The notes under the pieces are model-generated. The model had not been told where the DNA came from. It did no database searches and saw nothing but the letters and a program-made list of their open reading frames with translations. The position numbers were made by a program, and so were the translations under genes. 64,000 bases of DNA. It comes from Parelaphostrongylus tenuis (taxonomy: Eukaryota; Nematoda; Chromadorea; Rhabditida; Metastrongylidae). Location of the stretch: contig JAHQIW010005313.1 in the NCBI GenBank assembly GCA_019055375.1, positions 29,563 to 93,562 of the forward strand, given 5' to 3'. Position 1 is the stretch's first letter. Each line of letters starts with the position of its first letter. Shown piece after piece: positions 50,001-61,299 of this stretch.

Positions 50001-53000
50001 TTCTCCCATGAGTATCAAAATACGTTCATTAACCAGAGAAGGATTTGTGATCATGAAAAATCATAAAAATACACATTTACCTTTTCTACAGTCACTCCAT
50101 ACATGCCGTCATACATGGAGGACGGTCAGGTCTGTGTTGTATGCGGCGATACAGCAACAGGATTACACTACAGGTATTTTTTCTCCTATTTCATCTTTAC
50201 CTTCCTTTAGTTGTAGCACTGAGTAGCCACTTGCTCTCTTAATATTCGTTGATTCAAAAAAAGCGAATTAAGGCGGATTGCTTTATTTGTGCAATTTTTC
50301 TCACGTAAGAGTTTCTCTGCCTTCATAGAGTACTACTGATGCACTATCAAAAGTCGTATATGGCTTACAGCCGTTTCGAACATGCATTGGTCATGATGAA
50401 CCATATGTATCAAGGACTCTGGATCACACCATAAGGAAGCAGTTTCTGTCGTGTATAAAGGCGTAGATAAATTCAAACATCGTAATTTTGACAATCATTT
50501 CGGTCTAAATTCGTTCTCAGCTTGTATTCGCCTGACCATTACTGTTGGCAAATTATCGCTGATAGTACCGATATGCTAAAAACTTGGCTGAAAGCAATTC
50601 AAAGCGAGAGTGTCGCTGGTGTGGTGTGCTCAATAGTACGCGAGCAAGGAAAAGGCAATCGCCAAATCGGAACCCATCTTTGATTCTGAGTTTTACTCAT
50701 ATCTCGGCATCATTGTGGTAAAGTTATCAAGCTAGGCATGACAAAAAAAATCTGTGGCAACCTTTTTAAATGCCCTTTATATTTCAGGGCTATAACGTGT
50801 GAAGGATGCAAAGGTTTCTTTCGTCGAACATCTCAGGTCGCGTCTTTTTCTTGTCTTTTTCCTCCATTTCGATGCACTTATGTCGACTCAATCGACTAGT
50901 GAACGGATTGTTACTAAATCACTTTACTTTAGTCAGTCTGTATCACAGTTTTTTCCACTGCACGGATCCCAGTATTTGTAGCATTGATTTCGTTTGCCCG
51001 CGTTTATCACATGACTGGGGAGTTGTCTTCATCAAAAAACATCTTGTAATACTGGTTCAGCACACCCCCTTCCAATCTCGAGGGTAGCCATGCTGAGGCG
51101 TTCCGTGAGGGCCCTCGCTTCTAATTATCGAAGAGTGGTGGGAAGAGGAGGGATCAACCCTGCGTAGAGCGGCGCCGACCATCACTAGCCACTCAGCCGC
51201 GGTCCTCACACTCCAAAGATCTCGTTGATCACTATTTCAGTTGGAGAAAATCTCTACACTTTACTTCTTTTTGTCAATCGATAAAGATTTTCTTCTCATC
51301 ATCTGTATGAATTATGGTCGCACGGGATCACGCGTAGACTTTGTTAATATACCAAATTAGTTAAATATTGTTCATTTTGAATCTATAAGGGACCTTTGCC
51401 TATATGGACTTTTGTTTCTGCCTTTGGTTTCAAAGAAACTTCTTTCAAATAAGATCTAATATGTAGATTTGCTTATATGAGTAATTTTTCAGCGTCATAT
51501 CAGCTACATCTGTAAAGCTGAGGAAAAATGTGAAATCAATAAACAAACAAGAAACGTCTGCCAACGATGTCGCTATCTTAAATGCATTGAAGCAGGAATG
51601 AGTGCCGATCGTAAGTGACCAGAGTGCTGTTGTTCTGACCCACCTAGAGCTAGGCTTCTGTCCATTTATCAGCTCTCAATATTTCATCCTATTTTTGCAC
51701 AATCTTTGTCATTAGTGTGCTTTCAAAGAAGGTGAGATGCTGAGTGTAGCATTTCGAGGAGCGTAAGCAGGAGGTTTTACTGTTACCTTAATTACACAGA
51801 AACAGCTTCACAACTTTGTAACTTGAAACGATTTACGGTAGATGCATGGACATAGTGTCTTACGGTGAGGTGGTAGAGATTGGATCCAGACTATGAAACT
51901 ATTTAGTGTCAAAATATCTTCCTTTTCCTTTCGAATCCTATTTGACATGATCATACGGACTATTCCAGTGGTGTTGAATGAAGAAGAGCGTGTGCAGAAG
52001 ACGAGAACTGATCAAAGGAAATCGTGAGCGTAGACATCTAGAACAATTAGTGTCAGTCGTTAGAGGGCCCCCACTGAGTGATTCACATCTCAGAGATTTG
52101 ACTTTTGAGGTAAGCATCATTGTTCACAAATGATATTCGCGCCTTCCTTGTTCTTATGACCAATGTTTTGAGATGCAGAATAGGCGGAAAATGTAAGGAA
52201 AACTGAGTGAATGAAATGAATGAGATTGTGACAGACCTAAGATGATTCCCTATCTATGGGATATCTTGTAAGTGACGATTTTTTCTTACATTCTTTTAGA
52301 TCGATCTAATTACGAAGTCCTACTGTCGTTACATTGATCAGCCAATGATCTCAATGCCTTCGGAGCGTATGATCACTGAAGACTCGAGCGATCAGTTAAC
52401 TGAGACACTTCGTCCTATCGTTAGAAGGAAGTAGCGATTTGTGCAAGAGTGGATCGCAATCTGGGATACGGTACTTTTCTGTGATTCTATAACTTTTTTC
52501 AGCACTTTTCATCAATGCTATGGCAAAACTTATGTTACTGTAATATCCATACCCTGGCTTTTTATTAACAGCTTATATGGTTCCTATGATTTCAGCTGTA
52601 TCATTAATCACATTACCTCTAAAACCTCGAAAAACTCCAGTAAAAACTACTTGTGGAATTATTACAGTTACCGCTCATGTGCCAAATGCAGTTGCTACAT
52701 TCATCGATTCTTGAAATGCAATTACTCCGATTTTCGTCATTCTTTGACGAAACTGAAGACAGCTTTCGACCGAATGTCAACGTCTGTTTCAATCATAGTG
52801 AACTACTGGAGCTCCTTTCGTTAGGCGTAACAGATAGCGATGAACTTGGTAAGTGCGATCAATTCACTAAGAAATATAATACAGTGGACAGTAGTGAAAG
52901 GATCAGTATAACCTCGTCTGAAACGCAGGGCACCTTCAACCATTGCGCCACATGCGCTCGTCCTAACAAAAGTGATCTTCTATTCTAGGAACCTACCATA

Positions 53001-56000
53001 TAGTCGAAGTTATTCTAATTACTTCTTACCCTCTATCAAAAATGGCCTATGCTATTCTATAGTGAGAAACACTAACTACCCTGATGTGATGAACCTTAAT
53101 CGGAAATCTTTTCACGAAGGTATCAGCAAGGTGCTCTGAACTTCTTTCTCACAGCAAACAAAAGTAGTGTGTAAGAATTTAAGTCAAGAGATCTTTCTCG
53201 ACTAAATAGTGATGTTGTAGGTGAACTTCACGAGTTGCTCACACGATTCTTTGCTTTGTCAAGATCATTGTGTGGCCTTCAACTTGACGATCGAATTCTA
53301 GCCGTTCTTAGCGCCATGTTCATATTTGATCCGAGTAATATGCTCGATCCATCACTGGTATTTTATCTTATTTACTTCAATATTTTTTACTATACTGCCA
53401 TTTCTGTTATATTTTTAGATCACTTCTACCTACAGTGCGGCCAGTTTGAGCACCATTTAAAAGATGTTTACTGTTTCAAAATAACAAGTTCCAAGGCTCT
53501 CTAGTTAGTAGGCTATTCATAAACTTTTCAGAGCGTTTTCAAGTAGGTCATCATAAACCGCTGCCAAACTTCAAACACAAGCACACATTCATGGACATAT
53601 CAAAATGTGGAAATTTCGGCTCATATTTATGCTACATAACGTGAAAAGAACGGATCGTTACATTGAGCGAAGATTCAGCGTAGATATTTGGGGAGAAAAA
53701 ATAGTTTATTCAAAGCCGAGGGTCAGTATCCGATAGAAGCAAAATTATGAATGATTCCCAAACGACTTAGAATATCTAAACGGATTCACGAATTTGTCAA
53801 TTTCACTTATCTATCAATTATGTGAAGAGCGCATGTGGCGCAGTGGTCAGAGGTGCTCTGCGTCGCACACGAGGTCAATGGTTCGATCTCGCGCTCATGG
53901 CTCACCAAGCCATCCATCCCTCCGGGGTCGGTAAATTGGTACCAGACTGGCCTCAGACCTGTCTGGGAGGATAAGCAGCACTGACTCGGTAAAGAGGGAG
54001 GCCACAGCGAGTCATTGTAGAGACCAGATATGCATTCAATCACCTCAAACGAAGTTAGAAATTGAAGACGAATGCATGGCGCATCCCTCAGGGATTGATC
54101 AACGCCTAGAGCTTTATCCTTTATCTTTTTTTTTATCAATTATGTGTATAAAAGTATCCCATCGTATAGGCAGTTGCTCGTGAACGAGATGCCGAGATTA
54201 GAATGCGATTCTCTACGTCATGTTTGTGAAGGAAACCATCGCAGACTTTTTTCTGCAGAATCTTGAACGTTACGTCGAAGTCAGAAAGTAATTCACCACT
54301 ATCGTCGTTCACTCTGCAAACTCGCCGATGAAGGATTTCACTGAGACAAAGCAGCGCAGTGTTCTCGAGGCTGTCTTGCTACGAAACAGGAAACAGTCAT
54401 CGAAGGACTGACTAAAGAAGAGCACAGTGCTTTATCTATCAAATACACTAAGAGGAGTAATTGACTAGTTATGTCATTAATCTGATACATCTTGTTCAGT
54501 TTCTTTCGATACTTAACAAGAATGCGTCTTACGTTGTTAGTTATTTTCTTTATTTTGTTTTATTTTACATGACCGGTCATTATGAATTTTGTTATTGTGC
54601 ACATCCCAGTACTTCTAGCTTTCGATTCGTTCTTCGTCTTCTTCTTGAATGACGTAGAATATTGATCAAGCAGATCTCCTTGCAATCGCGAAGATAGTCA
54701 TACTGTGGCGTTCCATAGCACGTTGTTGTTGACTGCCGGACAGTGGTGGCGTGGGGGTGGAGCTCAGCTACAAGCGCGCCAGCGACGAGCATCACAACCA
54801 CTCGGTCATAGACCGCCCATATCATAGCGGATTATAAATGACAAAAGCTAAGTGGAGGCCTCATGCGTTAAGTAAGGCGGAGGAATGATTCCGCTCTTCT
54901 GAGCTATGAACAATCACCAAGGTACTCAACGAAAGCTTGAGTTTGGAAGAGTAAATCTCCTTCATGTTCCTTAATGAGCTGCAATTGATGGGTGCTGAGA
55001 ACGTAATGTATAAACGCCGTTGTACTTATACACACTGCTTCACTTATCGAGCAACTGTGTGTTCCGTTGGGAAACTTTGGTTACAGGTTACACCGTTTTC
55101 GAAGGAGCTCACTGTTCTTGCATTAGGATAATAAAATATGTTCACAATATGAGTGGTCTATATTTCGAAAGGTTGAATGCCTAAACAAGCTGCATCCACT
55201 GAAGGAAAGAATGAAGCCCCTCACGCTGATCAAATCCTGAGGGATTGGCCCTATTCGACGTCATACTCTCGTATGATATGAATGATTGCAAATTCAACCG
55301 CAACAATGAACTTACAATAACACCACTGATCTATTAAGTCAGTGCCGCTATCCTTATAGGCAAGTTTGATAACATTTTGTCGACCCTAGAATAAGGGAGC
55401 TGTAATTATTAGCTCATAACGTTGCTTTGAACTGACAATTCTTTGTATGTTAGATAATCATTCAAAAGCTCGGATCTCTGGCTTAGATAATCGGTTTTGT
55501 CAGAACAGCTCGTTTTATAACATTGTAAAGTCAAAAATAAAATTACTCTTCACAAGATCACGTAATTTTTCCTTTTCTCGCTTATATTTCGCTAAACCAA
55601 ACTTATTGCATAGAATGATAGTACTCTTTCTAAAGCTCAGGTTTCCAAGAACTCGAAAATGAGTTTGCTTTTTGAAAGAGCTTTTTTGATAGCGCTTCGA
55701 AGGAAAAGAGCACAAATGTTTCACACCTCGTCGGGCAGAGCTCTTTTTGAAGACTATCAGCAATCATTCGATAGCGTAAGTCTCGATGATTTCCGACGTT
55801 GTGCTTATTTTCTGGAAAGACCGTTTTACTGTAGTGTAGCAGTGAAAATAAGATTGAGTTCTACATGAACATCACATAAAACGATTGACTCAGATGCTAA
55901 GGAACTTTTCTCTAGACGCTCATGTACTTTTCGTGCTTTCAGCGAATTATACGCGCGATAAAAATGATGGTGCGCGGCGAGTGTGAAACATGATTTTATT

Positions 56001-56635
56001 TTGGAAGCTACAGCGTTGCAAAAGGGTCTTTGCAAAGAACGGCTGCATAGAGCGCTAGCCAAAAAAATCAAACCTTCGCATGATTACTAACAGTCTTAGA
56101 AGAGTTCCGTCCAGCAAAGGAGTGAAATATTTATTTATCGCCGTTCTAACAGGAAGGAACTTTGTGTTATTCAGGTCATAGATTAATCAATACATAAAAT
56201 TCAAAAGAATTTTACTGAGTTGATAAGAGATGAATATTGCGTGATTGATGACGATTATCCGATTTTCTCTTCGGATATCATTTCTATATCTACTCAGAAA
56301 GTCTCAGTGCTTAAGAGCAGATAGATAATACGTTACATCAAGACAATAACAGTGCCTCAAATAATCATCTATCCAAAAGGTTCGCTCTTATATCCCGAAG
56401 TTTTTATTCGGTTTTACCCTATCTATTCCAGGTTGACGCAATCGTATCTACTTATACTCGATTGGACGAGATGCTACACACGTTGATCGACGAGGGAAGT
56501 GATGGTGTCGGTGTTGCTCAAGCGTTTGCACGTCTTCTGTCAACGGTGACTGCATTACGTTGTGTTTGTCGTCGTCTTGTGCAGCATTTTACAGCACAAA
56601 ATGTCGATTTTTTAGAGAAAATTCTAGGATTTTAG
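47024..56635 (+). CDS. Thyroid-hormone-receptor-like nuclear receptor, frame-damaged
   Basis: Ligand-type transcription factor of the NR1 subfamily, nuclear. Exons: 47024-47066, 50092-50173, 50788-50836, 51493-51610, 51969-52109, 52300-52470, 52668-52848, 53221-53357, 56432-56635. The DNA-binding domain is complete: [19 protein letters not shown]-box [10 protein letters not shown], and second finger C-x5-C-x9-C-x2-C ([20 protein letters not shown]). The preceding [10 protein letters not shown] and the extension [14 protein letters not shown] then [10 protein letters not shown] resemble thyroid hormone receptors (IPSYL; DLVL...NRERR). The ligand-binding domain shows helices 3-5 ([20 protein letters not shown]), 8-9 ([19 protein letters not shown]) and 10-11 ([19 protein letters not shown]). 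No acidic AF-2 core is evident. Exons total 1126 nt, one over a multiple of three: the frame breaks near 52015-52022 (AGGAAATCGTGAG). A TAG interrupts IVRRK/RFVQEW near 52432. It is either a decaying gene or two sequence errors. Confidence 0.85.
48945..49175 (+). repeat. Diverged SINE A-like element
   Basis: TGACACAGTAGCCTAAGGTA, GAGCATAGCAGCACTAACTC and GCTAAGCGCTTTATCC follow the order of SINE A body and tail. It lies in the first intron of the nuclear receptor. Confidence 0.5.
50970..51205 (-). repeat. tRNA-derived SINE family B, diverged copy
   Basis: Minus-strand head GACCGCGGCTGAGTGGCTAG and a B-box-like GGTTGATCCC, with a body reaching CCTCGAGATTGG. It lies in the intron between the two zinc-finger exons. 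Confidence 0.55.
52918..52966 (-). repeat. SINE A head fragment
   Basis: AGGGCACCTTCAACCATTGC and CGCCACATGCGCTCG are the reverse complement of the SINE A 5' end. Only the head remains, about 70 nt after a ligand-binding-domain exon. Confidence 0.75.
53827..54127 (+). repeat. tRNA-derived SINE family A
   Basis: A full-length copy (GAGCGCATGTGGCGCAGTGG; GGTTCGATCTCGCGC; CACCAAGCCATCCATCCC; tail GAGCTTTATCC) in the last intron of the nuclear receptor. TATCAATTATGTG occurs on both sides and is a probable target-site duplication. Confidence 0.9.
54608..54818 (-). repeat. tRNA-derived SINE family B, copy 5
   Basis: Minus-strand head CGGTCTATGACCGAGTGG, then GCTGAGCTCCACCCCC, GGCAGTCAACAACAACGTG and GCAAGGAGATCTGC. 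Lies in the last intron of the nuclear receptor. Confidence 0.75.
55440..56075 (+). repeat. Modular dispersed repeat, copy 4
   Basis: Modules in the same order as 0.3-1.0 kb: ATCATTCAAAAGCTCGGATC; GATAGTACTCTTTCTAAAGC; ATCATTCGATAGCGTAAGTC; then GTGTGAAACATGATTTTATT and CGCTAGCC. The most complete copy, in the last intron of the nuclear receptor. Confidence 0.65.
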
Positions 56636-56639
56636 GCAT

Positions 56640-59340
56640 TTTCAGGGAATTTCTAGGACTATCATGGACGGGAGAGGTTGAGCACCATGGAATACATCTT
56701 TCTAACATTCTGAGGGGATTTATTAGGTTCCGATATATTTTAGCGAGCTGAAATAAGGTTGCTAGTCAATAACTCCTTTTCATTGACCGAGATTTTTAGC
56801 AGACTTTGCCTCAATAGGAACCCAGGAATATCGTAGTGGTTTGAGAGTAGTCAAGCAGTGCTGACCAAGTGGCGAGTTGAACAAGACATTTCTAAGCCTC
56901 ACAAAATGCTCCGAGTTTAGATTTTGATCACACTACTTCTAGAGAACATTATCGTTCAGCACCCTTTTCAAACATTAAACAAATATGAGGTTTACATGCA
57001 TTTTTTCTCTGCTAATATTTCACACCCTTCTCCTTCTATAGTGATCGCTCGGTTTGTTTATCGTTGTTGCTTCCAGTCGATCCTCTTGGAGTGGAAAATC
57101 CCGTCGAGTGAAGTCTGTCCACTAAGCGGTATCCTATAATACAATATAGGTGTCGATCTGTTGATGCGATTACCCATAAGCCGCCGTTTATTACGATTTG
57201 TATTTCTGCCGGACCATGGATCCAACAACTAACGGTATTGCATTAGCGGGAATATAGCGTGATAATGTCTTTTAATAAATCGTCGTTTAACTTCTTGCTT
57301 CGTGATGAAGTCATGTGTAATTTTTATCAATGGAAGGAATGAAGGAACGATTAAAGAGGAAGGACGGAAACGAGGAGTTGATTATTTGACTGTCTTAACC
57401 GAGTCGATTTCTCAGAGGTTAGAATCTATAGATTTGAATTAGGGAACATTTAAATGGCCTCTTCACTCACGAAAGACTATATAGGCTCCAAAAGTTTCTT
57501 TATAACTGGTAATCTACTGATCGGCTAGGATGTTCCTTTCATGCTCTCGCGAGATTGCCGTTCAACTTTTTCCTTGACCCCAAAAAACTTCCGATTCTTG
57601 TGAACTTGAGGAGGTTTGCCACCCTGAGATTGTGTTGCTAGGAGAAGTAATGGTTATACCTATCAAGTTTGGTTCGTCACGCAAAGTGAACTCTGCTAGC
57701 GTTTTGTTGTACTGTCTCAAGTATTAAACGCATATTTAAGGTAGCAGCATTACTGTGACGTCATATGAATACATCAAGAATATCAATTTAACATGGGACT
57801 CCTCTAGCTTTGAAGTAAGAGAAAACGCTAAGAACAACCGCTGAACAGCCAATGGCAAAAAAGTATTTCACAGCATTCTTATATTGGTTCATCAGCTAAA
57901 CAAAATGGACTTAATGATTTGAGAAAAAATACAAACATCTCGCAATAAAATCAGGCACCCCCCACTTATATCAAAGCAACGTAAGATGGTGGTTTTGAAT
58001 TAGAAATGTCGAAGGAAAATAGAGCAGTATTATCTGCGTATTGGCTCTTCAGTGTCTTTAATGGTTCATTAACTCGAGTAGGTACTTACAATCTCTATTT
58101 GTCTTCATCGCTTATCGAGTCTGCTCAGTGAACTTTGATACTTCAGCCTAGGAACACGAAGTCCGCCTGAATTTTAATATGATGCTCTTTCGATTTCATT
58201 TATAAAGAGGTGGCTTCGTCAAGCTTGTCGAGTTTGTGTAGTTGCACTACGCCGATAACTTGACTTCAGAAGTGCAAATCTTTTTTTTTCAGTTTGAATG
58301 ACGCTACCGGGAGATGTACTACCGTAACTCGCGTCTTGATGCCCTTGAGCGCCCTAAGCAACGATGACACGGTTTAGTCACGTGAAAAAATAGCTGTAGT
58401 AAATTTCTAGGATTTGTTTGAGATTTTTGCTGTAAATCAATCCGTTAATTGGAGGGCGTATTTGCTTTTACCAGTAGCTGTCATTCATTTATTAGATAAC
58501 CATACGGCAACCTTCCTGACTAAGAGTATCAACGGTCAATAGCATTTCTACATGTGGAAGTTCCAAGTATCTAAGGTGATTCAGCGTCGAGATATGGATT
58601 GTCGTTTTCGAATAGAAAAAGATATATAACAATTTTTGTGGAGTTTTCTGAAGGTTGAGAACATTAGTTTCTCCTAAAAGGGCTTCACAGCGTATGAATT
58701 CGTGTGTATTCGAAGAATGTACAGGTTAGTTAACCCTACTTCGCAAATTTTTCTCTCTTCTTTACTCATATTAATATCATTTTACTTCTGCTAAATGTGA
58801 GAGAAATTCTCTCAGGCAATGATTTCTTTTTGAGAAAGCCATTTTTTCCTACCAGATAAATTATTCTGTTGACTTGATGTTCTATACATAAACTTGGAAG
58901 CTAGGTTGAAGTTTTTGTCATCTCCCAGTATTTGTGGACCATCATTTGTTATTGAAATCATTTATAAAGTATTTTCTAAATTCATAAATTAACTTCAGCT
59001 TGTCTAGCTCATTGTAAACTGCTTTTTATCTGAGTTATGCAGTATGGGGAAGACATGTAGAACTAAATGTTGAAAAAGCCATCTTATTTGAAAAAATGAA
59101 GGAAGCAATAATCTAGTTGTTATAAAAACTTTCGTGCTCTTTTTCTTATTTTTAGGTGATTTTTTCGATTGATTATGGACGACATGGTGGTTTTGGAAGA
59201 TGCCAGCCACAATCCAATTCAATTGCGGTCATCCCATAACTCTATCGATACTTCAGCAGACTAGAATCTCCAACTTCAATATTTGACATTGTTCCATTAC
59301 TATTAACTTCAAAGATAATAACAATCAATATTAGTAATTT
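56640..59340. other. Downstream stretch, nothing recognised
   Basis: Apart from possible 3' UTR of the nuclear receptor I see no exon or repeat with a partner. The frames at 56924-57139 and 59004-59222 are short and featureless. Confidence 0.4.
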
Positions 59341-59344
59341 ATAC

Positions 59345-59460
59345 CTCTTCTATTGACCACTTTTTTACAGACGCGCTCAACATGATATAATCTGATAAGA
59401 ATATATCATGTTCTGAGCTGTTAGGTCTAGTGGTATACAGGCGCTTGTTTCGTCCTATTG
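59345..59460. repeat. Half copy of MITE family 2
   Basis: CCTCTTCTATTGACC, CTGAGCTGTTAGGTCTAGTG and GTATACAGGCG match the left side of the palindrome at 46.04-46.15 kb. The second arm is missing. Confidence 0.7.
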
Positions 59461-60838
59461 GGACTCATCACACACTAAACTAATAATTCACTTGAATCTG
59501 TGAATTTCTACAAAGCCATACCTCAACGATAAAACGAGATAATCTCATTCTTATACCGTTATCAAGCAGCAGATTTCCATGAAGTATCCTGACAAAATAT
59601 TATTATAAACTGGGACAAAAGTAGTGGCCGACTTTGAGTGACAATCGTGGATGCCCTTGACCTGGGTCAAAACAGCTTTATCCGTCAAATTAGGACCACA
59701 AAAAACTTCTAATTTTTGATCAGTCAAAATGCTCCCTTATTCTAATACAATAATATTTCCAAATCCTGGAATTAGCCAGTTTTCCGATCTTTTTCCCAAA
59801 ATGGCAAGCTTGTTGAAGAATTTTCTGTGGGTAACTGTGTAGATGACTGAAAAATAGCATGGTACGATGAGTGCGATAGATGAGGCAAGGCCCCGTAGGG
59901 GAATTTGTAAAAATACTGCAGCAATAGTTATGGAACTGAAATCTAGCTATGAAACGAACATTTGGGGGAGAGGGACCGCCGTTGTCCATGAAGATTCGTT
60001 AGCCAGTTATCCACAAATACGATATAATCTTTCGATGGACTTCATCAAGTTCGTGGTTATACTGAAATATCAATAAAGTCAGCAGCAAAAATAACTTTTC
60101 TCGTAATCTCAAAGGCTCTCTCACTAATATGATTTAAAATGCAAAACTATTTAGACATATCGTTGTACTTAGTATACGTATGTGTGTAATATATAGATAT
60201 TCCTTGGAAAAACCGGGCATCTGATATGTGCAAGTGTATAAACAGTTATGATAATAAACTTTTAGCCTTCTTTTAGTACAGAAGCCGATCATAGGTTTCA
60301 AATTCCGGGAGGTTTCACGTCTTTTTGAGTAGTAAAACAAGCACCTGCCTAGAAAACAAATAGCTCCAGATAATAATAGAAGTGCAGTCATGGGCGAATC
60401 ACTAATTAGAGGAAACCGCCTCCAGAAGGAAACTCGGTTGAAAGGCGTTAAGTATGTAAGATCACACTATTGGACGATTTTCTGATATAATGACCTGGCT
60501 ACACCCTTAAAATGCATCTTGATTTAGAAGTCCAGAGGAGAAAATTAGCTAGCCGAATAGATACAAGGTAATCAGATAATGTTAAATGTGATTCGTTGTA
60601 AAGGAAATTTTATTACCTATTCCGTCTTGTTTGAATTTGATTTCAAATTTGAAATATTTCGGGAACTGTTTTTGAATTCAATTTGACTTTAACTAACTGG
60701 GAAGGGACTTGTAAAACATATGGTTTTCCCTCCATAAGAGTGAAGTAATTATCATTTTCTTCATTTCCTGAGGTGATGTATAGAAAATACGAAGGTCATC
60801 AAATCAGGGGATGACTTATTATTAGCTAATTAGAGATA

Positions 60839-61143
60839 AAAAGGGATAAAGGATAAAGCTCTCGGCGTTGATCAATCCCTGAGGGATGCGCCATGCATTC
60901 GACTTCAATTTTTAACTTCGTTTGAGGTGATTGAATGCATATCTGGCCTTTACAATGACTCGCGGTGGCCTCCCGCTGAACCGAGTCAGTGCTGCTTATC
61001 CTCCCTGACAAGTCTGAGTCCTGCCTGGTACCAATTTACCGACCCCGGAGGGATGGATGGCTTGGTGAGCCATGAGCGCGAGATCGAACCATTGACCTCG
61101 TGTGCGATGCAGGGCACCTCTAACCACTGCGCCACATGCGCTC
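60839..61143 (-). repeat. tRNA-derived SINE family A, reverse orientation
   Basis: Full-length on the minus strand: head GAGCGCATGTGGCGCAGTGG, body with CACCAAGCCATCCATCCC, tail GAGAGCTTTATCC. TTAGAGATAA lies on both sides (60830-60839 and 61148-61157), a probable target-site duplication. The overlapping frames of 160 and 74 codons are SINE sequence, not genes. Confidence 0.9.
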
Positions 61144-61189
61144 TTGATTAGAGATAATTCATGGAAAATCCTTGTTTCATGCGTTATGT

Positions 61190-61290
61190 TTAATAGAGGC
61201 AAAATAGCGCAGTGATTAATGATGCAGGGATCAGAACCCCTCCTCAACACTTTCTTGCAATCGGTAAACTGAACGCCTTGGAACACCTTA
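61190..61290 (+). repeat. tRNA-like remnant
   Basis: AATAGCGCAGTGATTAATGA is followed by GATCAGAACCCCTCC and GCAATCGGTAAACTG, a SINE-head pattern with a degraded B-box. Too damaged to assign to a family. Confidence 0.4.
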
Positions 61291-61299
61291 GCTCCGCTA

